Shown in pieces: positions 39,965 through 50,900 of a stretch of 64,000 nucleotides of DNA. Every line of letters starts with the position of its first letter. The stretch's first letter is position 1. The notes under the pieces are model-generated. The model was not told the origin of the DNA and did no database searches. It saw nothing but the letters and a program-made list of their open reading frames with translations. The stretch is from assembly GCA_903823025.1 (NCBI GenBank), contig CAIJRK010000024.1:41153-105152 (forward strand), written 5' to 3'. Position numbers and translations under genes: made by a program. Origin of the DNA: an uncultured beta proteobacterium (GTDB taxonomy: Bacteria > Pseudomonadota > Gammaproteobacteria > Burkholderiales > Burkholderiaceae_C).

Positions 39965-40478
39965 GGTCGAGTCGCACCGTTGCCAAACGACGCATGAACT
40001 GCTGCACGATGTCGCTTTGCATATCGCGGTACAACAACGCTTCTTCTGCCTCTTTGGCAAGCACGGCGGCTTCGCTAAAGCTGATGTCGCGCTGTTGCAA
40101 AATTTCGGAGTCAGGGGTGAGCATTTGGCCTTGCGGCGTGCGCACTCTGAACTTGACGCGGATGCGCAACTGAAACTCACGCACCTGACCCGATGAGTTG
40201 ATGCCCACCACCGTTTTTTCACGCCCTTCTTGCAAGATGTCAAGCACCACCTGCGCCTGCGTCAACGGCTCGTTAAGACCCAGCACCTGCACCGTGCCGC
40301 CAAAAGAGCGGCGCAACTCAACGGCCAAAGGACCACCGGGATTGGGCATGATCGCAATCGTCTGAAAATCATAATTTTGCGGGCCACGCAGTTTGAACCC
40401 GCAACCGCCTAAAGCCAAACCAGTCAGACCGGCCAGTCCGACTTGACCCAGAATAGCCAGCGTTGTACGACGTCTCAT
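39948..40478 (-). CDS. lptE: LPS-assembly lipoprotein LptE
   Basis: Outer-membrane lipoprotein plugging the LptD barrel. The 176-residue precursor has a signal peptide with lipobox LALGGC and lipid Cys26, then GFKLRGPQNYDF, typical of the family. A strong AGGAGG site precedes ATG 40478. The order leuS-lptE-holA is standard. Confidence 0.92.
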   Translation of the reverse strand: MRRRTTLAILGQVGLAGLTGLALGGCGFKLRGPQNYDFQTIAIMPNPGGPLAVELRRSFGGTVQVLGLNEPLTQAQVVLDILQEGREKTVVGINSSGQVREFQLRIRVKFRVRTPQGQMLTPDSEILQQRDISFSEAAVLAKEAEEALLYRDMQSDIVQQFMRRLATVRLDHATSP

Positions 40479-40488
40479 CAAACCCTCC

Positions 40489-43173
40489 TCAAACGACCAG
40501 ATTAACCAGACGCCCCGGCACCACAATAATTTTTTTAGGCTTGGCTCCTTCGGCCAGCTTTTGAAAAACGTCACTGGCCACAGCGGCACGTTCTATCTCC
40601 TCTTTGGAAGCGCCTGCGGGCATCACAATGGCACCTCTGAGTTTGCCGTTGATCTGCAACATGAGTTCAATTTCATCTTTCAGCAAGGCCGACTCGTCCG
40701 CTTGAGGCCACGGCGCATCCAGCAATGCACCATATTGCGCGGCATAGCCCAGTTCGGCCCACAGCGTGTGCGTCAAGTGGGGCGTAGCCGGATAAATGCT
40801 GCGCAACAAAATACCGAAACCTTCTTGCACCGCCGCCCGACTGCCTTTGGCGCCATCGTCATTGAAGTTTTCCAGCGCGTTGAGCAACTTCATCGCCCCC
40901 GACACCACGGTGTTGTATTGCATCCGCTGGTAGTCGTAATCAATCTGCTTGAAGATGGTGTGGATTTCCAGCCGCAGGGCTTTGGCGTTTTTGTTAAATT
41001 CAGGTTTGGCCCCGGTTTGTGGCGCGTGGGTCGCTGCATTTTCAATCGCAGACTGCTTGACGCCAAAGTTCCAAACGCGGCGCAAAAAGCGGTAAGACCC
41101 TTCAACGCCGGCGTCGTTCCACTCCAGCGTGGCCTCGGGCGGGGCGGTGAACATGGTGTAAAGGCGCGCCGTATCAGCGCCGTATTTTTCGATCAGGTCT
41201 TGCGGATCAACCCCGTTATTTTTGCTCTTGCTCATGGTGCCCACACCTTCGTAGGTGATGAGCGTGCCTGCAGGCAAGTCGCCTTTGGCTTGACGCAACT
41301 TGGCTCCTGTCACCTTGCCAGCAGCGTCCTGAATATCTTCGACCTCCTGCGGCCAGAAGTAGTCAATGCCGCCTTTATCAGCTTTGCGCGAGTAAATGTG
41401 GTTGAGCACCATGCCTTGCGTGAGCAGTTTGGTGAACGGTTCATCAACCTTGACCAAACCCAAATCCCGCATCACTTTGGTCCAAAAACGGGCATACAGC
41501 AAATGCAGAATCGCGTGTTCAATGCCGCCGATGTACTGGTCCATCGGCATCCAGTAATCAGCGCCTTCGCCCACCATTTGTTCGGCGTTTTTGGGGTCGC
41601 AGTAGCGCATGTAGTACCACGAGCTGTCCACAAAAGTGTCCATCGTGTCCGTCTCACGCCGAGCGGACACGCCGCAAATCGGGCACACCACACCAGCATG
41701 GAAACCTTCGTGTTTGTTCAGCGGATTGCCGGAGCCGTCAGGCACGCAGTCTTGCGGCAGCACCACCGGCAAATCTTTTTCGGGCACCGGCACGGCACCA
41801 TGTTCCGGGCAATGGATGATCGGAATCGGCGTGCCCCAATAACGTTGGCGACTCACGCCCCAATCACGCAAGCGCCACGTCGTTTTTTTCTCGCCCAAGC
41901 CTTTGAGTTGCAGGGCAGCGCTCACGGCATTCACTGCGTCCTTGTGGGACAAACCGCTGAAATTATCAGAGTTGATGGTGACGCCGCGCTGCTTGTCGCC
42001 GTACCAATCCTGCCACTGGTTGTAGTCGTAGGTGAGGCCATCCACCAACATCACTTCAAGGATGGCAATGTCGTATTTCTTGGCAAAAATGAAGTCGCGT
42101 TCATCGTGGGCCGGTACGCCCATAACCGCGCCGTCGCCGTAGCTCATCAACACGTAATTACCGACCCAAACTTGCACCTGAAGTCCGGTCAAAGGATGCG
42201 TGACGAACAAGCCGGTGGGCATTCCTTCTTTTTCTCGCACCGCCAATTCGGCTTCGGTGGTGCCGCCTTTTTTGCATTCTTCAATGAATGCGGCCAGCGC
42301 CGGGTTCGTTTGAGCCGCGTGCGTCGCCAAGGGATGTTCGGGGGCTACCGCGCAAAAGGTCACGCCCATGATGGTGTCGGCCCGCGTGGTGAAAACGTAC
42401 ATCTTGCCGTCGTCAATCAATGCGCCGGCCGCATTTTGAATCGTGTGCGTGAAGGCAAAACGCACGCCCTCGCTCTTGCCAATCCAGTTTTCCTGCATCA
42501 GTTTGACGCGCTCGGGCCAGCCGGGCAAACCGGTTTTGACGTGATCGAGTAGCTCTTCGGCGTAATCGGTGATCTTGAGGTAGTAACCCGGAATCTCACG
42601 CTTTTCGACCACGGCGCCGGTGCGCCAGCCTTTGCCATCAATGACTTGTTCGTTGGCCAACACGGTCATATCTACCGGGTACCAGTTCACAACCTGGGTC
42701 TTGCGGTAGGCAATGCCTTTTTCCAGCATTTTCAAAAACAGCCACTGGTTCCATTTGTAATAACTTGGGTCGCAGGTGGTGACTTCGCGCGACCAGTCCA
42801 CCGCCAAACCCATGGCCTGCATCTGCTTTTTCATGTAGGCGATGTTTTCATAGGTCCACTGGGCGGGTGGCACGCCGTTCTTCAATGCGGCGTTTTCAGC
42901 GGGCAAGCCAAAAGCGTCCCAGCCCATCGGCATCAGCACGTTGTAGTTGTTCATGCGCAGGTAGCGCGTGAGCATGTCATTGATGGTGTAGTTGCGCACG
43001 TGGCCCATGTGCAGCTTGCCGCTGGGGTAGGGCAACATGGAGCAGGCGTAGAACTTCTTTTTCTGATGGCCCTGTGCGTCTCGGGCGTCCTCGGTCACGC
43101 GGTAGGCGTCAATGGCTGTCCACTGACTGTGGGCCGCTTTTTCAACGTCGAGATGGTTGTATTTGTCTTGCAT
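40489..43173 (-). CDS. leuS: Leucyl-tRNA synthetase
   Basis: Class Ia enzyme, 894 residues. It has the HIGH motif as [15 protein letters not shown] near residue 50, a CP1 editing domain ([20 protein letters not shown]), KMSKS as [12 protein letters not shown] near 645 and a C-terminal anticodon domain. First gene of the leuS-lptE-holA transcript, separated from dapB by a terminator. Confidence 0.98.
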   Translation of the reverse strand: MQDKYNHLDVEKAAHSQWTAIDAYRVTEDARDAQGHQKKKFYACSMLPYPSGKLHMGHVRNYTINDMLTRYLRMNNYNVLMPMGWDAFGLPAENAALKNGVPPAQWTYENIAYMKKQMQAMGLAVDWSREVTTCDPSYYKWNQWLFLKMLEKGIAYRKTQVVNWYPVDMTVLANEQVIDGKGWRTGAVVEKREIPGYYLKITDYAEELLDHVKTGLPGWPERVKLMQENWIGKSEGVRFAFTHTIQNAAGALIDDGKMYVFTTRADTIMGVTFCAVAPEHPLATHAAQTNPALAAFIEECKKGGTTEAELAVREKEGMPTGLFVTHPLTGLQVQVWVGNYVLMSYGDGAVMGVPAHDERDFIFAKKYDIAILEVMLVDGLTYDYNQWQDWYGDKQRGVTINSDNFSGLSHKDAVNAVSAALQLKGLGEKKTTWRLRDWGVSRQRYWGTPIPIIHCPEHGAVPVPEKDLPVVLPQDCVPDGSGNPLNKHEGFHAGVVCPICGVSARRETDTMDTFVDSSWYYMRYCDPKNAEQMVGEGADYWMPMDQYIGGIEHAILHLLYARFWTKVMRDLGLVKVDEPFTKLLTQGMVLNHIYSRKADKGGIDYFWPQEVEDIQDAAGKVTGAKLRQAKGDLPAGTLITYEGVGTMSKSKNNGVDPQDLIEKYGADTARLYTMFTAPPEATLEWNDAGVEGSYRFLRRVWNFGVKQSAIENAATHAPQTGAKPEFNKNAKALRLEIHTIFKQIDYDYQRMQYNTVVSGAMKLLNALENFNDDGAKGSRAAVQEGFGILLRSIYPATPHLTHTLWAELGYAAQYGALLDAPWPQADESALLKDEIELMLQINGKLRGAIVMPAGASKEEIERAAVASDVFQKLAEGAKPKKIIVVPGRLVNLVV

Positions 43174-43240
43174 TTGAATTCACTCTCAGGCGATCAGGGA
43201 GACCGCAATGACCTGATTTTAGGGTTTAGCGGGATCGCCA

Positions 43241-43269
43241 AAAAGACCAGGCCGGATTTATTCGGCCTG
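43241..43269 (-). terminator. Terminator after dapB
   Basis: On the minus strand CAGGCCG and CGGCCTG form a perfect 7-bp stem with an 8-nt loop, followed shortly by TCTTTTT. It lies 22 bp after the dapB stop and upstream of leuS. Confidence 0.75.
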
Positions 43270-43290
43270 CAAAAACAACGCAGGCAGCGG

Positions 43291-44106
43291 TCAACGCAAG
43301 TTAAGGACGTCAAACATGTCGAACAAACCGGTTTGTCGCTGTCCCAGAAAACGCGCGGCCCGCAGACTGCCCTGCGCATACGTGGCACGGCTGGACGACT
43401 TGTGCGAAATCTCGATGCGCTCGCCAATACCGGCAAACAGCACCGTGTGGTCACCCACAATGTCACCCCCGCGAATCGTGGCGAAACCAATACTGGAGGG
43501 GTCGCGTTCGCCGGTGACGCCCTGGCGGTCATACACCGCGCAATCTTTCAGGTCGCGCCCGGTGGCCTGGGCAATGACCTCCCCCATTTTTAATGCCGTG
43601 CCCGATGGGGCATCCACTTTGTGCCGGTGATGCGCCTCAATGATTTCGATGTCATAGCCGGTGGCCAGCGACTTGGCCGCCATTTCAAGCAACTTGAGGG
43701 TGACATTCACCCCCACGCTCATGTTAGGTGCCATCACGATGGCGATGTCTTGCGACGCCGCCGCGATTTCAAGCTTTTGTGCGTCGGTGAATCCGGTTGT
43801 GCCAATCACGACATTAACGCCCAAATCACGGCACGCCCGCAAATGAGTCAGCGTGCCTTCGGGTCGCGTGAAGTCGATCAGGATGTTGGCGTTTTTCAGC
43901 CCGGTGGTCAAGTCAGCGGTGATGGGGACGCCGCTTGTCTGGCCGAGAAACGCCAGGGCGTCGGTTCCTAAAGCGGGACTGGCGACAACATCAAGGGCGC
44001 CCGTCAGTTCACAGTCATAGGCGGCCTTGATGGCCTCAATCAGCATTTGGCCCATGCGGCCCGAGGCACCCGCAATGGCTATTCGATAGCTTGTGTTTTG
44101 AGTCAT
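43291..44106 (-). CDS. dapB: 4-hydroxy-tetrahydrodipicolinate reductase
   Basis: Lysine and peptidoglycan-precursor pathway reductase. The 271-residue product has the nucleotide motif [10 protein letters not shown] and the DapB signature [23 protein letters not shown] 44106 ([10 protein letters not shown]) is preferred over the in-frame ATG three codons upstream. It follows bamE by 15 bp. Confidence 0.97.
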   Translation of the reverse strand: MTQNTSYRIAIAGASGRMGQMLIEAIKAAYDCELTGALDVVASPALGTDALAFLGQTSGVPITADLTTGLKNANILIDFTRPEGTLTHLRACRDLGVNVVIGTTGFTDAQKLEIAAASQDIAIVMAPNMSVGVNVTLKLLEMAAKSLATGYDIEIIEAHHRHKVDAPSGTALKMGEVIAQATGRDLKDCAVYDRQGVTGERDPSSIGFATIRGGDIVGDHTVLFAGIGERIEISHKSSSRATYAQGSLRAARFLGQRQTGLFDMFDVLNLR

Positions 44107-44121
44107 GGTATGCAAGCCGGG

Positions 44122-44664
44122 TTAGCGACTCGTGGACTCCAAGGGTGGGTAACTGGCGGGCAACGGCGGCAGCGGTTTGGGTGGGGCCACCTTGGCCGGT
44201 ACAGGCAAAGCTTTTAAAGCCTCTGGCGACATCTCAAGCACCGGCACCTTGCCCGCCTTGCGGCCCGAATCCAGCGAGGCGACAAATTCGGCTTCAGTGG
44301 GTAACTCATCGGCGGCGATGCGTTGCAACACATCACCTTTGAAGAAGGCGGTGACTTGACGGGATTGCGAGGGCAGGCCTTGACGCTTGAAGGTGAACAC
44401 GTAATCCCAGCGATCCGCGTGAAACACGCTGGTGAGCAGCGGCGTGCCCAGGATGTCTCGAACCTGCGTGCGGCTCATGCCAGGCTGGACGGCTGCGGCT
44501 TGTTCTTTGGAAACAAAATTGCCTTGGACAATGTCCATTTTGTAGGGTGTAACCACACTGGCAAGGCTGTTACTGGCATTGTTTAAACTGCCGCAGGCCA
44601 CCAAGCTCGTGCTTGCGACAAAAAGCAGACTCAAACAGACACGATGACGTTGAAGATCAGACAT
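44122..44664 (-). CDS. bamE: Outer-membrane assembly lipoprotein BamE
   Basis: Small lipoprotein of the BAM complex. The 180-residue precursor has a lipobox SLVAC with lipid Cys24, then the SmpA/OmlA core QGNFVSKEQAAAVQPGMSR and WDYVFTFKRQG. The Pro-rich C-terminal tail is longer than in E. coli. Divergent from fur, a classic arrangement. Confidence 0.93.
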   Translation of the reverse strand: MSDLQRHRVCLSLLFVASTSLVACGSLNNASNSLASVVTPYKMDIVQGNFVSKEQAAAVQPGMSRTQVRDILGTPLLTSVFHADRWDYVFTFKRQGLPSQSRQVTAFFKGDVLQRIAADELPTEAEFVASLDSGRKAGKVPVLEMSPEALKALPVPAKVAPPKPLPPLPASYPPLESTSR

Positions 44665-44701
44665 GAGTTGGGGTGTGACGATATGATCAGATTATTGTAC
44701 T

Positions 44702-44722
44702 GGCTACCCCAAGAAGGTAGCC
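44702..44722 (+). promoter_or_regulatory. Hairpin in bamE-fur intergenic region
   Basis: Perfect 7-bp arms GGCTACC / GGTAGCC with a 7-nt loop, 25 bp before the fur start and probably in its leader. No clear Fur box was recognised here. Confidence 0.4.
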
Positions 44723-44747
44723 TGCCTGCTGGTAAGAGAGAGACCCC

Positions 44748-45194
44748 ATGAGCAACATTGACGAATTAAAAAGCACCGGACTCAAGGCGACTTTGCCTCG
44801 TTTAAAAATACTGGAAATTTTTCAAAAAGGCACACAACGCCACATGACGGCGGAAGACGTTTTCCGCGTTTTGCTGGAAGATCGCGCCGATGTCGGTCTG
44901 GCAACGGTTTACCGTGTTCTCGCGCAATTTGAACAAGCCGATATTTTGAATCGCAGCCATTTTGAGAGTGGCAAATCAGTCTATGAACTCAACGAAGGCC
45001 AACACCACGACCATTTGGTGTGTCTGGATTGCGGCAAAGTAGAAGAGTTTTACGATGCTGAAATTGAGAAGCGCCAGCACGCGGTAGCCAAAACAAAGGG
45101 CTTCGCCATTGCCGACCATGCATTGAGTCTTTACGCCCACTGCCTCAAAGACAGCTGTCCAAACCGGCCATCAAGCCGCACTCATTCCGACTGA
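44748..45194 (+). CDS. fur: Ferric uptake regulator Fur
   Basis: Iron-sensing repressor, 148 residues. The winged-helix DNA-binding part ([32 protein letters not shown]) precedes the metal-binding dimerisation part with [16 protein letters not shown] and a C-terminal CLKDSC pair. Its 3' end overlaps the convergent hprK by 13 bp. Confidence 0.97.
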   Translation: MSNIDELKSTGLKATLPRLKILEIFQKGTQRHMTAEDVFRVLLEDRADVGLATVYRVLAQFEQADILNRSHFESGKSVYELNEGQHHDHLVCLDCGKVEEFYDAEIEKRQHAVAKTKGFAIADHALSLYAHCLKDSCPNRPSSRTHSD

Positions 45195-46132
45195 TCCATC
45201 GCTTTACGGTGGCGATCAACAAACTCCTGGTAGGTATCAATGCCACGTAACTGAAGAATGGTGTTGCGCACGGCAGCTTCCACCAGCACCGCAATGTTGC
45301 GCCCCGCCACCACCTGAATTACCACTTTGCGCACGGGTACGCCCAACACATCTTGCGTGAGGGGTTCATAGGGAATGCGTTCGTATTCACGTTCCATCGT
45401 CTCACGGCGCACCAAATGCACGATGAGTTTGAGGCGCATATGTCTTCGCACGGCGGTTTCACCAAAAATGCAGCGAATATCAAGCAGACCAATGCCCCGC
45501 ACTTCGAGTAAATTCATTAACAACTCGGGACAGCGACCTTCAATCGTGGCTTGGTTGATCCGAAACAGATCGACGGCGTCGTCGGCTACCAAGCCATTGC
45601 CACGAGAAATCAACTCCAGTCCAAGTTCGCTTTTACCCAACCCGGACTCGCCTGTGATCAACACACCCAAGCCGAGAATATCCATGAAAACACCATGCAT
45701 CAAGGTGCGATCAGCAAAATGTTTGGACAAATAAGCCCGTAATACGTCGATAACGAAGGCGGAAGAACCATGTGTGGAAAACAGGGGTATCTGTGCCCGC
45801 TCGCACATCGACAACAAAGCTTCAGGTGCAATTTGTCCATCCGCCAGAACCAGCACGGGCGGCTCCAGCGTCACAATGCGAGAAATCCGGCGCAAGCAAT
45901 CAGCCGATGTGGCATTGGTCAGATAAGCAATCTCGCGATGACCCAAAATCTGGACGCGATAAGGATGGATGTAATTGAGGTAGCCTACCAAGTCAGCGCC
46001 GGAACGGGCTGCTCGCACCGCGACCTCATCAAAACGACGCTCTGAAGCACCCAGTCCAGCCAACCATTCCCATTGCAAGGAGTCGCGAAACTCCTCAAAC
46101 AACACATCAGCGCTGACGGCAGTAGGTTTCAT
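45182..46132 (-). CDS. hprK: HPr kinase/phosphorylase
   Basis: Phosphorylates HPr at a Ser and reverses it. The 316-residue protein has the P-loop [15 protein letters not shown] near residue 157 and the HprK signature [15 protein letters not shown]. With ptsN and hpf it forms the nitrogen-PTS regulatory cluster of betaproteobacteria; rpoN, often next to hpf, is absent here. Confidence 0.95.
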   Translation of the reverse strand: MKPTAVSADVLFEEFRDSLQWEWLAGLGASERRFDEVAVRAARSGADLVGYLNYIHPYRVQILGHREIAYLTNATSADCLRRISRIVTLEPPVLVLADGQIAPEALLSMCERAQIPLFSTHGSSAFVIDVLRAYLSKHFADRTLMHGVFMDILGLGVLITGESGLGKSELGLELISRGNGLVADDAVDLFRINQATIEGRCPELLMNLLEVRGIGLLDIRCIFGETAVRRHMRLKLIVHLVRRETMEREYERIPYEPLTQDVLGVPVRKVVIQVVAGRNIAVLVEAAVRNTILQLRGIDTYQEFVDRHRKAMDQSE

Positions 46133-46176
46133 GGCAAATTAAGAGGGAGAAGAAAAGTTGGCGGACTTGGGTGTCA

Positions 46177-46644
46177 TCAAGTCACTTGCGCTGATTGCCA
46201 ATTAACAATCAGTCCGTGTAGATCTGCAGCATCCGTGCTGGCCGTCAGTTTTTCACGCAAACTGACGTCACTGAGCATTTCAGCAATATCGGAGAGGATT
46301 TCAAGGTGTTTTTGTGTCGCGGCTTCGGGGACAAGTAAAAAGATCAACAAGCTGACGGCTTGCTCATCTGGTGCATCAAACCCGATAGGGCGGGCCAATT
46401 GAAGTACCGCCGCCATGGGCGCCTTGAGGCCTTTGATGCGGCCATGCGGAATGGCGACGCCATGACCCAAACCCGTCGAGCCTAGACGTTCTCTGGAAAA
46501 CAGACTGTCGGTCACCAGTGATCGATTCAGCCCATGGCTATTTTCAAACAACAAGCCAGCTTCTTCAAATGCTCTTTTTTTGCTGGTGGCATCAACTTGC
46601 ACAAGGACTTGTGCGACAGACAGGATAGACGCTAAACGGTTCAT
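46177..46644 (-). CDS. ptsN: Nitrogen-PTS EIIA protein PtsN
   Basis: EIIA-Ntr, 155 residues, phosphorylated at His67 in GHGVAIPHGRIKGL. It regulates potassium and nitrogen functions rather than sugar uptake. A terminator separates it from hpf upstream, so it probably uses its own promoter or read-through; hprK follows by 44 bp. Confidence 0.94.
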   Translation of the reverse strand: MNRLASILSVAQVLVQVDATSKKRAFEEAGLLFENSHGLNRSLVTDSLFSRERLGSTGLGHGVAIPHGRIKGLKAPMAAVLQLARPIGFDAPDEQAVSLLIFLLVPEAATQKHLEILSDIAEMLSDVSLREKLTASTDAADLHGLIVNWQSAQVT

Positions 46645-46675
46645 TTTTTAATTATGCACCAACCCATTTTTGTCA

Positions 46676-46700
46676 TAAAAAAGCCACCCGCATGGGTGGC
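46676..46700 (-). terminator. Terminator after hpf
   Basis: On the minus strand a perfect 7-bp stem GCCACCC / GGGTGGC with a 4-nt ATGC loop is followed by six T. It lies 29 bp after the hpf stop. Confidence 0.88.
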
Positions 46701-46729
46701 TGTATTTTTGAGGATTCAGGCCTCAAGCT

Positions 46730-47059
46730 TTACATAATCCGTTTGGGCGCCTCGTGGGCGTGATTTTGCAAACGGTCTTTGTGCCGCACGACTTGGCGAT
46801 CCAATTTATCCACCAACTCGTCCACAGCGGCATACAAATCTGCATGGGCACTCTCGGCAAACAAATCGTTGCCTTTGACGTGAATGTTGCACTCGGCACG
46901 TTGACGCTTCTCTTTTTCTTTTTGTTTCTCCACCGTAAGCAACACTTTAATGTTGACCATCTGGTCAAAGTGTCGAACGACTCTATCAAGCTTGCTTGTT
47001 ACATAGTTGCGCAGTGCCGGGGTCACGTCAAGGTGATGACCGCTGATCGTCAAGTTCAT
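46730..47059 (-). CDS. hpf: Ribosome hibernation-promoting factor HPF
   Basis: Binds the 30S subunit in stationary phase. The 109-residue short-form protein starts [20 protein letters not shown] and has [19 protein letters not shown], with the typical basic middle. An AGGAG site precedes the start. Confidence 0.93.
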   Translation of the reverse strand: MNLTISGHHLDVTPALRNYVTSKLDRVVRHFDQMVNIKVLLTVEKQKEKEKRQRAECNIHVKGNDLFAESAHADLYAAVDELVDKLDRQVVRHKDRLQNHAHEAPKRIM

Positions 47060-47394
47060 AAATAAACTCCTGTTACTTTCGGGTTGAAAAAAACATTGCC
47101 GAATTAACTATGCCTTTGTCCGCCAGAAAGTGCAAACACTTTCAATGATGCACCGCAACAAAATGTATTTTTTACAAGCGCCTTCTCTCGCTTGAGAAAC
47201 ACAAAAGCGGCGCCTTTAAAAGACACCGCATCACGATGTTGCAGTGCGATAATTCCGCCACTTTGAATCTTGGATAAACCTCTTGAAACCTGCCCCATTG
47301 GTAGCTTTTAACGCCCTCAACGGCATCAGGATTGAAAGCACCTTCACAACTGCACCACCTCTGCCCGAGGCAAATCAATTTTAGGGAATGAGCC
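47060..47394. other. Intergenic region between hpf and corA
   Basis: 335 bp without a convincing gene. Two hairpins stand close together: CAAGCG / CGCTTG (47175-47194) and GCGGCGCC / GACACCGC with wobbles (47207-47229). The second, read on the minus strand, is followed by TTTTGTGTTT like a terminator. They could be leader structures of corA or the end of an unannotated small RNA; the divergent hpf and corA promoters must also lie here. Confidence 0.4.
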
Positions 47395-48381
47395 ATGCTC
47401 AACATCTTTACGCTTGCCAATGGGCGTCTCATTCAGGAAGAGATTGAGTCGCTGGCGGAGCTTTCAAAATTTCAGCCTATCTGGGTTGATCTTGAATCCC
47501 CCACGCTGGAAGAAAAGCGTTGGATCAAGCAGTATTACGGTCTGTCAATTCCGGAAGATGCGATGGACGAGGACATTGAAGAGTCCGCCCGGTTTTACAA
47601 AGAAGATAACGGCGAGTTACATATCCGCAGTGACTTTTTAGTGGCCGATGAAGATAAGCCGCACACCGTGCGGGTCGCCTTTATTCTGAATTTGGTCAAT
47701 GACGAACTCAAAAGCAAGGGCGTGCTGTTTTCCATTCACGATGAAGACGTGCCGGTGTTTCGGCTGCTGCGAATGCGGGCACGGCGAGCGCCGGGTTTCA
47801 TTGAAGATGCCAAAGAAGTCTTGCTTAAGCTGTTTGACGTGGACGCTGAATACTCCGCCGACACGCTGGAAGGCATTTACGACGATATCGAAAATGTCAG
47901 CAAAAAAGTGTTGTCGGGCAATATGACCGACGCTTTGGCGGGTGAAGTGCTGGGCGCCATTGCCCGCCACGAAGACATGAGCGGACGCATTCGCCGTAAC
48001 GTGATGGATACGCGGCGCGCCGTGAGTTTCATGATGCGCAGCAAGATGCTCAATGGCGAGCAGTTTGAAGATGCGCGGCAGATTTTGCGCGATATGAACT
48101 CGCTGGATTCACACACGGCTTTTCTCTTTGACAAGATCAATTTTTTGATGGATGCCACCGTGGGCTTCATCAACATTAACCAGAACAAGATCATCAAAAT
48201 GTTTTCGGTGGCCAGTGTGGCACTGCTGCCACCGACCCTGATTGCCAGCATTTACGGGATGAACTTCAAATACATGCCGGAGCTGGACTGGACTTTGGGC
48301 TACCCCTATGTCTTGGTTCTGATGTTGGCCAGCGCGTTGGGACCGATGTGGTATTTCAGAAAGCGCGGCTGGCTGAAATAA
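47395..48381 (+). CDS. corA: Magnesium/cobalt transporter CorA
   Basis: Pentameric divalent-cation channel of the inner membrane. The 328-residue chain has a large cytoplasmic N-terminal part and two C-terminal helices with the selectivity motif GMN (IYGMNFKYMPELDW near 288). Confidence 0.95.
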   Translation: MLNIFTLANGRLIQEEIESLAELSKFQPIWVDLESPTLEEKRWIKQYYGLSIPEDAMDEDIEESARFYKEDNGELHIRSDFLVADEDKPHTVRVAFILNLVNDELKSKGVLFSIHDEDVPVFRLLRMRARRAPGFIEDAKEVLLKLFDVDAEYSADTLEGIYDDIENVSKKVLSGNMTDALAGEVLGAIARHEDMSGRIRRNVMDTRRAVSFMMRSKMLNGEQFEDARQILRDMNSLDSHTAFLFDKINFLMDATVGFININQNKIIKMFSVASVALLPPTLIASIYGMNFKYMPELDWTLGYPYVLVLMLASALGPMWYFRKRGWLK

Positions 48382-48427
48382 ACCCGAAACAGGCGCTTCT
48401 TTATAGCCTGTTATGCCACGCTCGAAC

Positions 48428-49192
48428 TCAGAGTCGGTGCATCAGGTTTTGGATAATGGAGAGCGCATAGCGACTGGCCACTTCAGTCACAAATCGGGGG
48501 AAATCAACATGCGCTTGATCATCGGCCCGATCCGAGATGGTGCGCACCGCCGCAAAGGGCACGCCGTAATCAAAACAGACCTGCGCCACAGCGGCGCCCT
48601 CCATCTCGACGGCCAGCGGCACAAAACCAGCACCTGACAAGGCTTGTTGCAACACCAGCGCTTCGGCGGCACCGGATACAAAGCGGTCACCACTGGCAAT
48701 CAACCCCGCATGAACGCCCCGTTTGGAACCTTGCGAATAGCGCGCCTCCGCCTCTTTTTCATGCACGTTAACGTCAGCCAGACTGGCGTGCGTCGCCTCT
48801 AAAAGCAGCGCCGTCAATGCGGCATCACAGGGAAACAGGGCGCGCCCGTAAAGCGGCATCTGGTAACGCGGAAAAATAGGCGAGGCATCCATGTCGTGCT
48901 GAACAAACTCGGTCGCCACCACGACGTCTCCCACCTGAACGCCCGGTCCTACGCCACCCGCGACCCCGGTAAAGATGACACGACTGGCGCCAAACGCTTC
49001 AATCAAGGTGGTGGTGGTCGTGGCGGCGGCGACCTTGCCAATTTTGGACAAAGCCAGCACCACGCCATGCCCTTGCCAGCTGCCGCGCCAAAAATCACGC
49101 CCGGCACGGGTCACGCACACGGGGTTGGTCAACTGAGCCAGCAAGCCCTGCTGCTCTTGCGCCAAGGCGCTGAGAATGGCAAGTGTTGTCAA
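48428..49192 (-). CDS. mtnN: 5'-methylthioadenosine/S-adenosylhomocysteine nucleosidase
   Basis: Cleaves adenine from MTA and SAH, recycling methionine-cycle products. The 254-residue protein has IFTGVAGGVGPGVQVGDVV, SGDRFV and the nucleoside-binding VEMEGAAVAQVC. It follows fadD without a gap, so the two are cotranscribed although metabolically unrelated. A related purine-nucleoside phosphorylase role is less likely. Confidence 0.9.
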   Translation of the reverse strand: MTTLAILSALAQEQQGLLAQLTNPVCVTRAGRDFWRGSWQGHGVVLALSKIGKVAAATTTTTLIEAFGASRVIFTGVAGGVGPGVQVGDVVVATEFVQHDMDASPIFPRYQMPLYGRALFPCDAALTALLLEATHASLADVNVHEKEAEARYSQGSKRGVHAGLIASGDRFVSGAAEALVLQQALSGAGFVPLAVEMEGAAVAQVCFDYGVPFAAVRTISDRADDQAHVDFPRFVTEVASRYALSIIQNLMHRL

Positions 49193-50866
49193 TTATTTCC
49201 CCCTTAATTCGCGACGCAGAATTTTTCCGACCGGCGTTTTTGGTAATTCAGTGCGGAACTCGATCAGCCTGGGTTGCTTGTAACCGGTCAGGTTTTCTTT
49301 GCAATAGGCGCGTATTTGCGCTTCGGTCAAAGCCGGGTTTTTCTTGACAACCACTAGTTTGACGGACTCGCCGGTTTTCGCATCGGGCACGCCCACGCAG
49401 GCGCACTCCAGCACACCTTCCAATTGGGCTACGACATCTTCGACTTCAGTCGGAAACACGTTAAAGCCGTTGACCAGAATCATGTCTTTCTTGCGATCCA
49501 CAATTCTGAAAAAACCGCGCTCATCCATGCACCCGATGTCCCCCGTTTTAAAGAAACCGTCTGCCGTCATGGCTTTGACGGTTTCGTCAGGGCGCTGCCA
49601 ATAACCGGCCATCACCTGCGGGCCTTTGATGACGATTTCACCCACTTGACCAAGGGCGACTTCCTGACCGTTATCGTCGATCAGTTTCATGTCGGTGTTG
49701 GGCAACGGCACACCAATGGTGCCGGTGAATTCTGTGGCCGTTACCGGGTTGCAGCTGACGCAAGGCGCGGTCTCCGACAGGCCATAACCTTCGCAAATGG
49801 TGCAACCCGTTTTTTCAAACCAAAGCTTGGCGACTGCACTTTGAACCGCCGTGCCGCCACCGAGCGAAACCTTGAGGTGCGTCCAGTCCACCGTGTTGAA
49901 GTCAGGGTGGCGTGCCAGGCCATTGAACAAGGTGTTGACCGCCGGAAAGCTGTGAATGGTGTGTCTGGACAACTCTTTGAGCACCGCCGGAAAGTCGCGT
50001 GGATTGGGAATCAAAATCAGCTTGCCCCCAGTACGCATGGACAGCATCATGCCCACGGTGAAGGCAAAGATGTGATAGAGCGGCAACGCGCACACCGTGG
50101 TTAATTGTTCGCTGGCGGGCACCTCTTGCATCACGGGCGCGTTCCAGGCCTCCGACTGGAGCACATTGGCCACCAGATGACGATGCAGCAACACGGCGCC
50201 TTTAGAGACGCCGGTGGTTCCGCCTGTGTATTGCAACACCGCCACATCATCGGGCTGAACATCAACTTCTTTAACGGTTCCACGGGCGCCTTGCGCTAGG
50301 GCGGCGTTAAAGCGCACCGCGCCCGGCAAGTTGTAATCGGGCACCATTTTTTTAACATGGCGCACCACGTAGTTGACCAACAAGCCTTTAAAAAAGCTCA
50401 ACCGGTCCCCCAGCGCGCACAGCACCACATGCTTGACCGAGGTGGCGGCTAGGCACTTGTCAAGCGTGCAGGCAAAGTTTTCGATAATGACAATTGCCTT
50501 GGCGCCCGAGTCTTTGAGCTGATGCGCCAATTCACGCGGCGTGTACAGCGGGTTGATGTTCACCAACACATAACCGGCGCGCAAAATAGCGGCCACCGCA
50601 ATCGGATACTGCGGCATGTTGGGCATCATGAGCGCGACCCGATCCCCTTTGACCAAACCCAGACTTTGCAGGTAAGCGGCAAACGCCTGACTGTATTGAT
50701 CCGTTTGGGCAAACGTCATGGTTTGACCCATAAAACTGTAAGCCGGGCGGCTGGCGTACTGGGTGAAGCTTTCCGTCATCAACGCCACCAGGGATGAGTA
50801 CTGCGCTGTATCCACCTCAGCGGGAACGCCCGGTGGATAGCTGTTGAGCCAAAGGCGATCTGTCAT
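49193..50866 (-). CDS. fadD: Long-chain fatty acid-CoA ligase
   Basis: AMP-forming acyl-CoA synthetase, 557 residues. It has the AMP motif QYTGGTTGVSKGAVLLHRH near 215, the motif GYGLSETAPCVSCNP and the C-terminal GFNVFPTEVEDV and hinge FRIVDRKKDMI. Long-chain specificity is inferred from length and FadD-like features. Upstream is the pnt operon. Confidence 0.92.
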   Translation of the reverse strand: MTDRLWLNSYPPGVPAEVDTAQYSSLVALMTESFTQYASRPAYSFMGQTMTFAQTDQYSQAFAAYLQSLGLVKGDRVALMMPNMPQYPIAVAAILRAGYVLVNINPLYTPRELAHQLKDSGAKAIVIIENFACTLDKCLAATSVKHVVLCALGDRLSFFKGLLVNYVVRHVKKMVPDYNLPGAVRFNAALAQGARGTVKEVDVQPDDVAVLQYTGGTTGVSKGAVLLHRHLVANVLQSEAWNAPVMQEVPASEQLTTVCALPLYHIFAFTVGMMLSMRTGGKLILIPNPRDFPAVLKELSRHTIHSFPAVNTLFNGLARHPDFNTVDWTHLKVSLGGGTAVQSAVAKLWFEKTGCTICEGYGLSETAPCVSCNPVTATEFTGTIGVPLPNTDMKLIDDNGQEVALGQVGEIVIKGPQVMAGYWQRPDETVKAMTADGFFKTGDIGCMDERGFFRIVDRKKDMILVNGFNVFPTEVEDVVAQLEGVLECACVGVPDAKTGESVKLVVVKKNPALTEAQIRAYCKENLTGYKQPRLIEFRTELPKTPVGKILRRELRGK

Positions 50867-50900
50867 GCGTATGTCTCCTGATTTTTGAACTTTTTAGTAC

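Noticed and set aside
39965..40243. N-terminal extension of holA
   Set aside because: Those codons are lptE in another frame; HolA homology begins at the ATG 39964.
40561..42552. Plus-strand open frame of 663 codons opposite leuS
   Set aside because: leuS is complete and conserved on the other strand; this frame has no family features and is a high-GC antisense artefact.
47172..47432. Minus-strand 86-codon frame before corA
   Set aside because: Overlaps the corA start, has no recognisable features and no clear ribosome site.
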